Source: Paludibacteraceae bacterium (GTDB lineage: Bacteria > Bacteroidota > Bacteroidia > Bacteroidales > Paludibacteraceae). Taken from it: a stretch of DNA of 62,498 nucleotides. How positions within the stretch are numbered: position 1 is the first letter of the stretch; each line of letters opens with the position of its first letter. A model generated the notes under the pieces. It saw only the letters and a list, made by a program, of their open reading frames with translations, searched no databases and was not told the DNA's origin. The translations under genes were made by a program, and so were the position numbers. Below, piece by piece: positions 48,606-58,095 of the stretch. The DNA lies in assembly GCA_017509715.1 (NCBI GenBank), contig JAFWOU010000016.1, forward strand, positions 1 to 62,498, in the 5' to 3' direction.

Positions 48606-50474
48606 GTGAAGAATATTGTTGTTAGATTTTGTGGCGACTCCGGCGACGGAATGCAGTTGACGGGTTCGCTTTTTTCCTCTCTGAGTGCCATTCTTGGCCA
48701 TGAGATTTCTACCCTGCCCGACTTTCCCGCCGAGATACGTGCCCCGCAAGGTACGCTGGGAGGCGTGAGTGGATTCCAGGTGGAGCTGGGACAGGACGTA
48801 TTCACCCCGGGCGACAAGGCCGACGTGATCGTAGCGATGAATGCTGCGGCGCTGAAAGTCTGCACGTTGGGAAGTCATTTCAACCATCCGCAAGCGCACT
48901 ACGACGATCAGTTCTCGCTGTACCATCGTCATGCTATCGTGATCGTAGATACCGATTCGCTGACCGACAAGGATCTGGAGAAAGCGCAGTACCATACCCA
49001 GAATCCCTTTGAGGAACTGGGCATCCCGGAGAGCGTACAAATCGTGCCGGTGGCGCTGACGACGCTGACCAAGGAGGCATTAAAGGACTCGGGTATGGAC
49101 AACAAGTCGATGCTCAAGAGCCGCAATATGTTTGCGCTCGGACTCATCTGCTGGCTCTTTGACGAACCGATGGACAAGGCCATCCACCTGCTGGAGGATA
49201 AGTTTAAGAAGAAACCTGCCCTGGTAGCACCGAACACGAAGGTGCTGGTGGATGGCTATAACTACGGGCAGAACTTGGCTCTCAGTATCCATCAGATTCA
49301 CTTGGATTCCAACGACCAACTACCAAAGACCAATGGCCGTTATACGTCTATTGCCGGCAACAAGGCCACCGCATGGGGACTGATCGCCGCAGCCGAGAAG
49401 GCGGGCAAGCATCTCTTCCTGGGTAGCTACCCCATCACGCCTGCCACGGATATCTTGCACGAACTGGCTGCACGCAAAGATATGAACGTCATGGCCATTC
49501 AGGCCGAGGACGAGATAGCCGGCATATGTACGGCCATCGGTGCCGCCTTTGCGGGCGACCTGGCTTGCACCACCACGTCGGGTCCGGGTCTGAGCCTGAA
49601 ATCCGAAGCTATCGGTCTGGCCGTGATGGCCGAACTGCCGCTCGTAGTTGTGGACGTTCAGCGTGGCGGTCCGAGTACGGGTCTGCCTACCAAGACCGAG
49701 CAGACCGACCTGATGCAAGCTCTCTACGGCCGTAACGGCGAATGCCCGGCGGTAGTACTGGCGGCTTCCACCTCGGCCAACTGCTTCGACTTTGCCTATG
49801 AGGCATGCCGCCTGGCGATGGAGAACATGACGCCCGTGATCCTGCTCACCGATACCTACCTGGCTAACGGTACCGCCCTCTGGCGTATCCCCAAGATGGC
49901 CGAACTGCCGGAGATCCATCCGCAGAGCGTGCCGGAAGAGCTGAAGGGACATTTCAATCCCGCCCTGCGCGACGAGCGCGGCGTACGCTACTGGGCCTTC
50001 CCCGGCATGGAGGGCTATGAGCACCGCAACATCGGACTGGAGCGCGATGCCGAACGCGGCACGATATCTACCAACCCGGAAAACCACGAGGTGATGGTAC
50101 GCGCCCGTCAGCATAAGATTGAGCAGATAGCGAACAGCATTCCCGAACTGAAGGTCGTTAAGTCGAAAGTCGAAAGCGGAAAGTCGAAAGACGTGCTGCT
50201 TGTGGGATGGGGATCGACGGAAGGTCACCTGAAGGCCGCAGCACAGGAGCTGGGATGCGACCAGGCACAGTTCAACTATATCTGTCCGCTGCCGAAGAAC
50301 ACCCACGAGGTGCTGAGCGGCTACAAGCGCGTCATCGTATGCGAACTCAACACGGGTCAGTTTGCCGCCTACCTGCGCTCGCAGATGCCCGACATAGAGA
50401 TAGAGCAGTACAACGAGATACAGGGACAGCCTTTTGCTGTGGAGAGAATTGTAAATTTTGTTAAATCTGAGTAA
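48606..50474 (+). CDS. korA: 2-oxoacid:ferredoxin oxidoreductase, alpha subunit
   Basis: Alpha/gamma-fused subunit of the CoA- and TPP-dependent enzyme that interconverts 2-oxoglutarate (or a related 2-oxoacid) and acyl-CoA with ferredoxin. Start is GTG 48606, giving VKNIVVRFCGDSGDGMQLTG; codons further upstream lie in the promoter. 622 aa. The gamma domain runs to ~residue 200, then LFLGSYPITPATDILHELA and GISCTAIG-like AGICTAIGAAFAG, TTTSGPGLSLKSEAIGLAVMAELPLVV. Repeat-derived segments: VESGKSKD (50160-50191) before the C-terminal domain and SNDQLPKTNG (49308-49336). Confidence 0.93.
   Translation: MKNIVVRFCGDSGDGMQLTGSLFSSLSAILGHEISTLPDFPAEIRAPQGTLGGVSGFQVELGQDVFTPGDKADVIVAMNAAALKVCTLGSHFNHPQAHYDDQFSLYHRHAIVIVDTDSLTDKDLEKAQYHTQNPFEELGIPESVQIVPVALTTLTKEALKDSGMDNKSMLKSRNMFALGLICWLFDEPMDKAIHLLEDKFKKKPALVAPNTKVLVDGYNYGQNLALSIHQIHLDSNDQLPKTNGRYTSIAGNKATAWGLIAAAEKAGKHLFLGSYPITPATDILHELAARKDMNVMAIQAEDEIAGICTAIGAAFAGDLACTTTSGPGLSLKSEAIGLAVMAELPLVVVDVQRGGPSTGLPTKTEQTDLMQALYGRNGECPAVVLAASTSANCFDFAYEACRLAMENMTPVILLTDTYLANGTALWRIPKMAELPEIHPQSVPEELKGHFNPALRDERGVRYWAFPGMEGYEHRNIGLERDAERGTISTNPENHEVMVRARQHKIEQIANSIPELKVVKSKVESGKSKDVLLVGWGSTEGHLKAAAQELGCDQAQFNYICPLPKNTHEVLSGYKRVIVCELNTGQFAAYLRSQMPDIEIEQYNEIQGQPFAVERIVNFVKSE
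50160..50191. repeat. GTCGAAA repeat inside korA
   Basis: AAGTCGAAAGTCGAAAGCGG then AAAGTCGAAAG, in frame at a domain boundary. Confidence 0.85.
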
Positions 50475-50509
50475 TCAGAGTAATCTGAGTAGTCTGAATA
50501 ATCTGAGAT
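50465..50509. repeat. AATCTGAGT repeat between korA and korB
   Basis: ATCTGAGTAATCAGAGTAAT and CTGAGTAGTCTGAATAATCTGAG fill the gap, overlapping the last codons of korA. Confidence 0.9.
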
Positions 50510-50512
50510 ATT

Positions 50513-51562
50513 ATGGAAGCAAGTCAATTCAAATCAGATCAATACGTACGTTTCTGTCCGGGATGCGGTGACCATGCCATCTGCATGGCCCTGCAGAAAG
50601 CGATGGCCCAGATCGGGATACCTACCCATCAAGTGGCTGTGGTATCGGGTATCGGTTGTAGTAGCCGTATGCCGCACTACCTGAACACCTACGGATTCAA
50701 CACCATACACGGTCGTGGCGGTGCAATCGCTACGGGCGTCAAGACCAGCCATCCGGAGCTGACCGTCTGGCAGATGTCGGGCGACGGCGATTGCCTGGCT
50801 ATCGGCGGAAACCATTTTATTCACGAGATACGCCGCAACGTGGACCTGAACGTCTGCATGTTCAACAACCGCATCTACGGCCTGACGAAAGGTCAGTACT
50901 CGCCCACAAGTGCCAAGGGCTTTGTGAGCAAGTCGAGTCCGTTCGGTACGGTGGAGCGTCCGTTCGTACCGGCACAACTGGTGCTGGGCGCGAGAGGTAC
51001 ATTCTTTGCCCGCACGCTGGACGTAGATATGCCGACCACGGTGGATTGTCTCGTGGCTGCACAGCAGCATAAGGGATGCTCTATTGTAGAGTGTCTGGTG
51101 AACTGCGTGATCTTCAACAACGGTACTCACGCCTGGATTGCTGACCGCGAAGAGCGCGCTGAGCATAGCATCGTGCTCAAGCATGGCGAGAAGATGATTT
51201 TCGGTAAGAATCGGGACAAGGGCCTCACCGTAGAGATCGATCCGCAGACCTTCGTGCCGAAGATGATCGTAGTGCCGGCCGATGACCCGCGCGTCCTCGT
51301 GCACGATGCCACCCAACTCGATCCGACGCTCCACCGCCTGCTGGCGCTGATGGGACAAGATCGATATCTCGAAGTCGAAAGTCAAAAGTCGAAAGTCGAA
51401 AGCGAAAATGACGACCTGCCGGTAGCGCTGGGCGTGATACGCAACGTGGAGGCAGAGACCTACGACCATGCCGTGAGTCGCCAGATAGCCGAGGTGCGCG
51501 ACCGAGCTAAGGCCCACTGCTTTGACGAACTGACAGAAACGCTGGAGAGTTGGACCCTATGA
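50513..51562 (+). CDS. korB: 2-oxoacid:ferredoxin oxidoreductase, beta subunit
   Basis: TPP-binding subunit, 349 aa. YVRFCPGCGDHAICMALQKAM at the start; GIGCSSRMPHYLNTYGFNTIHGRGG; TPP motif MSGDGDCLAIGGNHFIHEIRRN and FNNRIYGLTKGQYSPTSAKG. A VESQKSKVESEN stretch (51371-51406) derived from GTCGAAA repeats lies near the C-terminus, mirroring the one in korA. It follows korA after a 38-bp repeat-filled gap; its stop overlaps the DedA start (ATGA). Confidence 0.95.
   Translation: MEASQFKSDQYVRFCPGCGDHAICMALQKAMAQIGIPTHQVAVVSGIGCSSRMPHYLNTYGFNTIHGRGGAIATGVKTSHPELTVWQMSGDGDCLAIGGNHFIHEIRRNVDLNVCMFNNRIYGLTKGQYSPTSAKGFVSKSSPFGTVERPFVPAQLVLGARGTFFARTLDVDMPTTVDCLVAAQQHKGCSIVECLVNCVIFNNGTHAWIADREERAEHSIVLKHGEKMIFGKNRDKGLTVEIDPQTFVPKMIVVPADDPRVLVHDATQLDPTLHRLLALMGQDRYLEVESQKSKVESENDDLPVALGVIRNVEAETYDHAVSRQIAEVRDRAKAHCFDELTETLESWTL
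51371..51406. repeat. GTCGAAA repeat inside korB
   Basis: AAGTCGAAAGTCAAAAGTCG then AAAGTCGAAAGCGAAAA, in frame. Confidence 0.85.
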
Positions 51563-52206
51563 GCCTAATAGACAGCATAACAGCCTGGTACGCAGCGCAT
51601 ATGAACTATGCGTCGATCACGGCGCTGATGACCATCGAGTCGTCATTCATACCCTTTCCGAGTGAGGTCGTCATACCCCCAGCCGCCTACGTAGCCGATC
51701 AGAGCGCGGCGCTATGCACCACGGGTAATTATCCCGTAGACGTGGCGCTGATCGTTCTCTTCGGCACGTTGGGCGCGATGCTCGGAGCGATAATCAACTA
51801 CCTGCTCTCCATCTGGCTCGGACGGGCTATTATATACCGGTTTGTAGATAGCAAACTGGGGCATATGTGTCTACTGAGCCGCGAGAAGATGGAGAAAGCC
51901 GAGGCATATTTCAACGAGCACGGCAAGGTGAGCACTTTCGTAGGCCGACTGATACCTGGTATCCGTCAGCTGATTTCCATCCCGGCTGGCCTGAGCAAAA
52001 TGCACTTCGGGCAATTCTTGCTCTATACCTTCCTGGGTGCATTTATCTGGAACACCGTTCTGGCCCTGCTGGGCATTCTGGCCCACGGCAACATGGCCCT
52101 CATAAACGAATACAGCCACGAACTAAGCGTGGCTATACTCGGACTACTCGGCGTAGCGGTAGTCTATTTTATCGTAAAGCGTCTTATTGCTTCAACCAAG
52201 CGATAA
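51559..52206 (+). CDS. DedA/VTT-family membrane protein
   Basis: A 215-aa SNARE-associated/DedA protein with about five hydrophobic segments. Start at ATG 51559, overlapping the korB stop; the TTG three codons upstream is less likely. TIESSFIPFPSEVVIPPAAYVA and FVGRLIPGIRQLISIPAGLSKM with the P-x-x-R-x-x-x-x-x-P-A-G block are the DedA signature. Members are proposed undecaprenyl phosphate or phospholipid flippases. Its 3' end overlaps the convergent Wzz-like gene by 23 bp. Confidence 0.88.
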   Translation: MSLIDSITAWYAAHMNYASITALMTIESSFIPFPSEVVIPPAAYVADQSAALCTTGNYPVDVALIVLFGTLGAMLGAIINYLLSIWLGRAIIYRFVDSKLGHMCLLSREKMEKAEAYFNEHGKVSTFVGRLIPGIRQLISIPAGLSKMHFGQFLLYTFLGAFIWNTVLALLGILAHGNMALINEYSHELSVAILGLLGVAVVYFIVKRLIASTKR

Positions 52207-53128
52207 GGCGCTTGCGCTCTTCTACCAGGGCTGCCAAGACGCAACCTGCAACCCATCCGAACAACGCAAACATAGGCAGCGTACGGCGACGACCGTTGGT
52301 CGGCACAGGCTGTACGGCAAAGTGATTCTCCAGCACAACAGGTGCTGTAGCTAATGCGGCACGCTGGTCCATACGCTCGGTCAGGAGTTGCTGCTTATAG
52401 ATAGGCTCCAGGAAGATATACACTCGGCGGTCGCCCGACAGGATCATACCATTGCTGATAGCCGTGAGCGAAGCGCCCGGCGTAGAATGGAAGTAGTACT
52501 GCGAGGTGAGGCTGTCGAGTTTCTCCAGTTGCTCATGATTGAAGCGCACCCGGCGATCCAGGTCGGGCTTGTAAGCCGCATAAGCGGTCTGCATAGCCTG
52601 GTCGGCATTGAGATAGGTCAGCATCTTATGCTCCAGGTCAGAGAGCAGATGGAGGTCACGGCTCTTCATCCGGAACTGGACACACAGCCGGTCTTGCATC
52701 TGCACATTGACGGTATCCGTAGGTACGGATTTCTCCTTGAGATCAATATAGTCGGCCACCGAATCGGCATAGACATCAATGACGCGGAAGGTACGGAAAT
52801 CGCGTGCCACAAAGTCGGTCACATAACTTGCCACCTCGGCATCGCCGAAGTTCAGGCCCGAACGAAAGGGAGCAAAGCGTTGCTCAAACTGCTCGATCGA
52901 CGGACCGTTGAGCAGGGCTACGGCGCGCACCTTGTAGATCAAGTTGTCCTGACGGCTATAATAGCATGCCGCAGCTATGGCCAGGGCCAGCACAGGCAAC
53001 ACAATCCACCACTTACGGTAGGTCAGTCGACAGAGGGCAGCCAGCCATCCACATACGGCACGGCATCCGCTGAGGATAGCACTCCAGCAGGCACGGCACA
53101 GGTCCCAAAAATTCATTTCTTTTTCCAT
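52184..53128 (-). CDS. Wzz-like chain-length determinant family membrane protein
   Basis: A 314-aa protein with a basic/aromatic N-terminus, a transmembrane helix at ~residues 40-57 (WWIVLPVLALAIAAACYY), a periplasmic helical region (~60-280) and a second helix near the C-terminus (LPMFALFGWVAGCVLAALVEERKRL). Two helices at the ends with a long periplasmic part matches the Wzz/polysaccharide co-polymerase layout, and R-R-x-L-P-M-x-A-L is like their second-helix start. It lies 15 bp after ftsZ on the same strand. Confidence 0.72.
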   Translation of the reverse strand: MEKEMNFWDLCRACWSAILSGCRAVCGWLAALCRLTYRKWWIVLPVLALAIAAACYYSRQDNLIYKVRAVALLNGPSIEQFEQRFAPFRSGLNFGDAEVASYVTDFVARDFRTFRVIDVYADSVADYIDLKEKSVPTDTVNVQMQDRLCVQFRMKSRDLHLLSDLEHKMLTYLNADQAMQTAYAAYKPDLDRRVRFNHEQLEKLDSLTSQYYFHSTPGASLTAISNGMILSGDRRVYIFLEPIYKQQLLTERMDQRAALATAPVVLENHFAVQPVPTNGRRRTLPMFALFGWVAGCVLAALVEERKRLIAWLKQ

Positions 53129-53143
53129 ATTCGATTACATGAT

Positions 53144-54487
53144 TTATCTGCGGCGTGTCCAAGCCGGCGCAGAGGGATTGTTATACGAGGGCGTCATCGA
53201 CGGATCGGTGATGCGTACGGGTTCGTCCATCGGATTCGGCGCCGGCTGCGGAGCAGGCTGCGCGGGACGAGCGGCGGGTTGCTGCGAGGGACGTACCGGT
53301 TGCGGCTGTGCGGGCACGGGAGCTGCCTCAGACGAGATGATGATGTCACCGTCGAAGGTAGGACCTTGTGCAGCCTGGGATGCAACCTGAGAGATAGTAT
53401 TCAGGTCCACCACGGGTGCAGGTTGCGGCGCAGGTGCGGGTTCGGGCTGGTCGGGATAGTTCTGCTTGATAGCATTGTCGATCGTAGTATGACCGGCTTT
53501 CTTAACGCCGTCCAGCACGGGAATGTCGCTCACCTCGTAGCCGGTAGCAATGATGGTCACGCGTACATCTTCGCCCAGGGTCTCGTCAATCGACGCACCC
53601 CACTGTACCTCTACGTCGGAGCCTACCTCGCGTACGAACTCGTTGATCTGCTCAATCTCGCTCATGAGGATAGCATGGTCGCGCGAGCAGTAGAACTGCA
53701 GCAGCACACGCTTAGCGCCGTGAACGTCGTTGGCGTTAGCCAGCGGCGAGTTGAGGGCGTTGTCGATAGCCTGCGTGATACGACGTTCACCACCGGCCTG
53801 ACCTACGTTCATGATGGCCACGTTGCCGTTCTTGAGCGTATTGCGCACGTCCGCAAAGTCGGTATTAATATAGCCGGGCACAGTGATGATCTCGGCAATA
53901 GCCTTAGCAGCATTGCATACCACGTCGTCCGACTTGGTAAAGGCGTTGAACATATCCAGGTCGGGATAAATCTGCACCAGCTTCTCATTGTTGATAATAA
54001 GCAGGGCATCCACATGTTCGGCCAACGCAGCTACACCGGTCATGGCCTTGAGAATCTTCTTCTCGCCCTCAAAGCGGAAGGGAATCGTGACGATACCTAC
54101 GGTCAGTATTCCGAGCTTCTGCGCCTCCTCGGCGATGATAGCCGAAGCACCGGTACCCGTACCACCACCCATGGTAGCGGTGATGAAGAGCATCTGAGTG
54201 CCGTCGTCTAATGCCTCGTGGATACGCTCGCGGCTCTCGTCAGCATACTTACGCGCAGCCTCAGGATCACCGCCGGCGCCGAGTCCGGGACCCAGTTGCA
54301 ACTTAGCTGCCACGCCGGATTTGGTCAGTACCTGCTTGTCGGTGTTGCACACGAGAAAGCTGACATCATGAATGCCTTGACGCTGCATGTAGTTGACCGC
54401 GTTACATCCGCCGCCACCTACACCGATGACCTTGATAAGTGTCTCCTCTTTGATCTGCAGAGGAAGAGGCAATAAATCTTTTTCCAT
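53144..54487 (-). CDS. ftsZ: Cell division GTPase FtsZ
   Basis: Tubulin-like protein forming the Z ring. 447 aa. IKVIGVGGGGCNAVNYMQRQG at the start; tubulin signature MGGGTGTGASAIIAEEAQKLG; T7-loop region NTDFADVRN. After residue ~335 a long Pro/Gln/Ala-rich linker (QPEPAPAPQPAPVVDL, then PAARPAQPAPQPAP) leads to a short basic C-terminus. The linker length is usual for Bacteroidetes. Third of murC-ftsQ-ftsA-ftsZ with gaps of 14-36 bp. Confidence 0.97.
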   Translation of the reverse strand: MEKDLLPLPLQIKEETLIKVIGVGGGGCNAVNYMQRQGIHDVSFLVCNTDKQVLTKSGVAAKLQLGPGLGAGGDPEAARKYADESRERIHEALDDGTQMLFITATMGGGTGTGASAIIAEEAQKLGILTVGIVTIPFRFEGEKKILKAMTGVAALAEHVDALLIINNEKLVQIYPDLDMFNAFTKSDDVVCNAAKAIAEIITVPGYINTDFADVRNTLKNGNVAIMNVGQAGGERRITQAIDNALNSPLANANDVHGAKRVLLQFYCSRDHAILMSEIEQINEFVREVGSDVEVQWGASIDETLGEDVRVTIIATGYEVSDIPVLDGVKKAGHTTIDNAIKQNYPDQPEPAPAPQPAPVVDLNTISQVASQAAQGPTFDGDIIISSEAAPVPAQPQPVRPSQQPAARPAQPAPQPAPNPMDEPVRITDPSMTPSYNNPSAPAWTRRR

Positions 54488-54522
54488 GTTGTGATTATAG
54501 TGTATTAGTATGATTTACAATA

Positions 54523-55800
54523 TTACATTTCCTGGTCGGTAAAGAAATCGATCGTATACGTACGCCATTTCTCTACCAGTCCGGACTTCTTGACAGGTTC
54601 GCCGCGGTGAAGCGCGCGATAGTCACTACCGAGCAGGATGAGTCCCACGAGCGACGAGTAGCCGGGCTCGAAGTACTTGGGCTCGGTGGTGGTGTCGAGC
54701 AAGGTGTTGTGGGCGCCGTAGAGCACCTTAACCTTAGTGCGTTGCTGAACAAAAGCGCTGAGTCCGTTGAGCATGCTCGCGCCACCCGTAATATAGAGCG
54801 TCTCCACGCGATCTTCGTACTTGGCGAATTCCTGGAGCAGGGGCGAGAGGATCTCTTCGAGTTTCTGCTCGATAATGCCCGCCAGGCTGGCGGAAGTGAA
54901 GACCACTTCCCCGTTGACGGGATCCTGGATCGACATGCGGAGGTTGCGCTCCACCATCGAGGGTGAAGCAAAACCGTAACGGCATTTGAGTTGCTCGGCC
55001 GTAGGTTCGGACACGCCCTGCTGGGCAATAGCCCGCGTGATATGCATACCGCCTTGCGGCAGGACGATATTAAACAGATAGGTCGTCCGCTTGAAGACGG
55101 TGAGCGTCGTGGTCTGTGCGCCAAAGTCAATCACGGCGCAACCACGCTGCAGCACCTCGTCACCATCCACGCACGCGAATGCCGAGAGAAGGGCTTCCGG
55201 ACGGATGAAGGAGCACTCGATAGAACGACCGGCTTGGTCGAAACTCTTCTGGAGCTGGGTGTCCAGTTCGCGCTTACCATAGAAGGCAATGAAATGGGCC
55301 TCCACCATGATGACCGCCTGGTCATCCTTGGGCGCCTGCTCTTGCTCCACGCCGTCCAGCACGTAGTAGGCCGGCACCAATCCGAGCACCACGATCTCGG
55401 GATAACGCAGTTCGATCTTCTGCTTGCACTCCAGTTCCATCTCCTCGAGCAGCTGTTTGGGCACGGGACGTTTATGGATCTGGTCGCGCTTCGACGACAC
55501 ATGCACGATACGCATTGAGCGACCGCCGACGGACACAAAGGCGGTAGGCAAGTTGTTGACACCAATACGGTTTGCCAGGAGGCGGAGCACCTCGCTGATC
55601 ATATAGCCGGCGTTGCTCGACTGCATGACTACGCCGCGCTCAACGGCTGCGGGAAACTTGTTGCTCTCCTCTACGCCGAGGATATGAAACAAGTCTTTGT
55701 CAACACGCTGTGCGGCCATAGCGCGTACGCTATCGCTTCCCAAATCGATCGCCACAAGAGGTAGTGAGTCGGCTGCTATTTCTTTCTGTTTCTTCGCCAT
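54523..55800 (-). CDS. ftsA: Cell division protein FtsA
   Basis: Actin-like membrane tether of FtsZ. 425 aa. LVAIDLGSDSVRAMAAQRV is the phosphate-1 motif; AVIDFGAQTTTLTVFKRTTYL is phosphate-2; YITGGASMLNGLSAFVQQRT is the adenosine motif; the SHS2/1C region lies at ~90-175. The usual C-terminal amphipathic membrane helix is represented by EKWRTYTIDFFTDQEM and is not strongly amphipathic. Confidence 0.96.
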   Translation of the reverse strand: MAKKQKEIAADSLPLVAIDLGSDSVRAMAAQRVDKDLFHILGVEESNKFPAAVERGVVMQSSNAGYMISEVLRLLANRIGVNNLPTAFVSVGGRSMRIVHVSSKRDQIHKRPVPKQLLEEMELECKQKIELRYPEIVVLGLVPAYYVLDGVEQEQAPKDDQAVIMVEAHFIAFYGKRELDTQLQKSFDQAGRSIECSFIRPEALLSAFACVDGDEVLQRGCAVIDFGAQTTTLTVFKRTTYLFNIVLPQGGMHITRAIAQQGVSEPTAEQLKCRYGFASPSMVERNLRMSIQDPVNGEVVFTSASLAGIIEQKLEEILSPLLQEFAKYEDRVETLYITGGASMLNGLSAFVQQRTKVKVLYGAHNTLLDTTTEPKYFEPGYSSLVGLILLGSDYRALHRGEPVKKSGLVEKWRTYTIDFFTDQEM

Positions 55801-55821
55801 GTTTTGTCGGTTTTTGTCGTA

Positions 55822-56562
55822 TTAGTGTCGTCCGATGACCTGGTCGTCAAATCGCAAGTCCAGTTGTCGGTATGCTTGGTCGCGTACCTGCTGATCGCTA
55901 CGCATCAGGAAGCGCTGCAGGCGGCGGAGCTGCTTGGGATACTCGCTGAGGTCACCCAAGAGCACCTGAGTGGTATCGCCCACAAGGAGTAGCGTGTAGC
56001 GGTGCGGCTCGGGCAGCCATAGATAGTCGACGCGGTCACGCCAGACCGAATCCTGAGCCAGCCACTCCGCAAAGTCGGCCACCTCGCCGCAACTCTGCTC
56101 ATGGCTGAGTATGCCGCGCACCTCCAGCACCGTGTCGCGGATGGTGGACCATGCGGGTATCAGTCCGCGGTCGGTAGCCACAAAGTAGTTCTCAGCCGCC
56201 GTCATGACATGCACGATCGGCGTGCGCTGCGTGAGATGGATATGCATATGGCCCTCGATGGTCATATAGCAATCGGCCGAAGCCAGTATAGGATGCGCCA
56301 CCAGGGTGTCCTCAATGGCCTGCAGATTGATTTCGCTCACGGTCTTGCCGATAGGGTTCAAGCCCGCAGCATGCAGATACTTTTCCACCTGACGAGCGGT
56401 AATATAGCGATGGACGGTGCTGTCCTCAAAGTAACACTCTATCTGGCTGCAACGCCGCTCATGGGCTTCGCGGTCACGAGGCATGACGCTCATCACCCCC
56501 ACATAGACCACCACCAGCATGACGGCCAGAATCAGCAATATGGACTTCCACCCTACTCGCAT
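55822..56562 (-). CDS. ftsQ: Cell division protein FtsQ
   Basis: Bitopic divisome protein, 246 aa. One N-terminal helix (ILLILAVMLVVVYVGVMSV), then a POTRA-like domain (YFEDSTVHRYITARQVEKYLHAAGLNPIGKTVSEINLQAIEDTLVAHPILASADCYMT in pattern form: R-x-V-E-x-Y-L and the later A-x-C-Y-M), then the FtsQ beta domain with LAQDSVWRDRVDYLWLPEPHRYTLL. Position between murC and ftsA supports the call. Confidence 0.92.
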   Translation of the reverse strand: MRVGWKSILLILAVMLVVVYVGVMSVMPRDREAHERRCSQIECYFEDSTVHRYITARQVEKYLHAAGLNPIGKTVSEINLQAIEDTLVAHPILASADCYMTIEGHMHIHLTQRTPIVHVMTAAENYFVATDRGLIPAWSTIRDTVLEVRGILSHEQSCGEVADFAEWLAQDSVWRDRVDYLWLPEPHRYTLLLVGDTTQVLLGDLSEYPKQLRRLQRFLMRSDQQVRDQAYRQLDLRFDDQVIGRH

Positions 56563-56575
56563 TTCTATCAGCTGT

Positions 56576-57964
56576 TTATGCTTTCAGCAACGCTTTTTTC
56601 AATGCCGGCACCAGACGATCTATATCGCCTGCACCGAGCGTCATCACGACCACGGGACGATCTATCTCGTGGATACGATCCGCCACAGTCTGCACCAGTT
56701 CCGCCTTCTCCACCAGTTGCTTGCGGCGCGAAGTGAGCCGGCTAAGCAGCGCATCGCTCGTCACGCCCGGTATGGGCAGTTCGCGCGCCGGATAGATAGG
56801 CAGCAGGATCACCTCGTCGGCACGGGAAAGCACCCCGGCAAACTCCTCTAAGAAATCGCGCGTACGCGTATAGAGGTGCGGCTGGAAGATGACGATGCTG
56901 TAGCGATCGGGGAAGAGCCGACGTATCGACTCCACCGAAGCGCGCAGCTCCTGCGGATGATGAGCGTAGTCGTCGATATAGGCCACGTGGGGCGTATGCA
57001 CATGCACGTTGAAGCGGCGATACACGCCCGAGAAGGACGAGAGACCGCTGCGCAACTCATGCGCCGAAACACCATTCAACCATGCCACGGCCATAGCGGC
57101 CACGCTATTCTCTATATTGACCCAAACGGGTACACCCAGCCGCAAGTCGGACAAGGTCTCCGTCGGGGTATGAAAATCGAAGTAGATCTTCGCATCTTTC
57201 ACCCGGATATTATCGGCATAGAAATCAGCCTCGCTATCACCTATCGCGTAGGTATAACACTTCACACCTCGACGCAGGCGCAACTCGAACGGCAGGTCCT
57301 TCTTGACCACCAGCGCACCCGTGATAAGCGAGGTATAGTGGCTGAAGGCCTCGCGATACGCTTCGGGCGTACCGTAGATATCCAGATGGTCGGGATCCAC
57401 CGAAGTGATGACCGACATATAGGGCTTGAGGTGATGAAACGAGCGGTCGTACTCATCGGCCTCGATCACCACGTAACTGCTATCGTGGAGCAGCAGATTA
57501 GTCTGATAGTTGTTGCTCACGCCGCCCAGGAAAGCGTTGGTACCTATCTCCGACTGATAAAGCAGATGGGCCAGAATGGTAGAGGTCGTGGTCTTACCGT
57601 GCGTACCGGCCACGCAGAGCGCCTTCATGCTACGGGTGACGAGGCCGAGCACCTCGCTTCGCTTGCGGATATCGTAGCCCTGCTCACGCAGATAGGTATA
57701 TACCCGGCTATCCTCCGGCACTGCCGGCGTACGGACCACCAGGGTCTGCTTGGGCGACAGATCGTAGGCGGCAAGACGTTCCGGCTCGTCCTCAAAGAAG
57801 ATGCTGAGTCCCTCCTCGCGGAGCTGGTCGGTGAGCGGCGAGGGCGTACGGTCGTAGCCGCATACGCGGTAGCCGCGCGCATGAAAATAACGCGCCAAGG
57901 CGCTCATACCAATACCTCCTATTCCGAGGAAAAACAGCGATTGTATGTCTGATTGTTGCAACAT
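56576..57964 (-). CDS. murC: UDP-N-acetylmuramate--L-alanine ligase MurC
   Basis: Adds L-alanine to UDP-MurNAc in peptidoglycan synthesis. 462 aa. FFLGIGGIGMSALARYFHARG (Rossmann), VAGTHGKTTTSTILAHLL (P-loop), YDRSFHHLKPYMSVITSVDPDHLD, IDDYAHHPQELRAS and FQPHLYTRTRDFL are Mur ligase motifs. ATG 57964 was chosen; a GTG two codons upstream is also possible. First gene of the division cluster. Confidence 0.96.
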   Translation of the reverse strand: MLQQSDIQSLFFLGIGGIGMSALARYFHARGYRVCGYDRTPSPLTDQLREEGLSIFFEDEPERLAAYDLSPKQTLVVRTPAVPEDSRVYTYLREQGYDIRKRSEVLGLVTRSMKALCVAGTHGKTTTSTILAHLLYQSEIGTNAFLGGVSNNYQTNLLLHDSSYVVIEADEYDRSFHHLKPYMSVITSVDPDHLDIYGTPEAYREAFSHYTSLITGALVVKKDLPFELRLRRGVKCYTYAIGDSEADFYADNIRVKDAKIYFDFHTPTETLSDLRLGVPVWVNIENSVAAMAVAWLNGVSAHELRSGLSSFSGVYRRFNVHVHTPHVAYIDDYAHHPQELRASVESIRRLFPDRYSIVIFQPHLYTRTRDFLEEFAGVLSRADEVILLPIYPARELPIPGVTSDALLSRLTSRRKQLVEKAELVQTVADRIHEIDRPVVVMTLGAGDIDRLVPALKKALLKA

Positions 57965-57993
57965 AAGCACAATACTCCATTATAAAAAACGTG

Positions 57994-58025
57994 CAAAGAT
58001 ACAAAAAAATTTGCATATATCCAAA
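57994..58025 (-). promoter_or_regulatory. murC promoter (interleaved with glyQS promoter)
   Basis: Minus-strand TTTG (58025-58022), 20 bp, TATCTTTG (58001-57994). Confidence 0.8.
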
Positions 58026-58041
58026 AAAAAGTGTAATTTTG
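58010..58041 (+). promoter_or_regulatory. glyQS promoter (interleaved with murC promoter)
   Basis: TTTG (58010-58013), 20 bp, TAATTTTG (58034-58041). Confidence 0.82.
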
Positions 58042-58095
58042 TACCCGATTTTTGAAAAATGGCAAATCATAAATGACAAAATAGCTTATCGCTTT

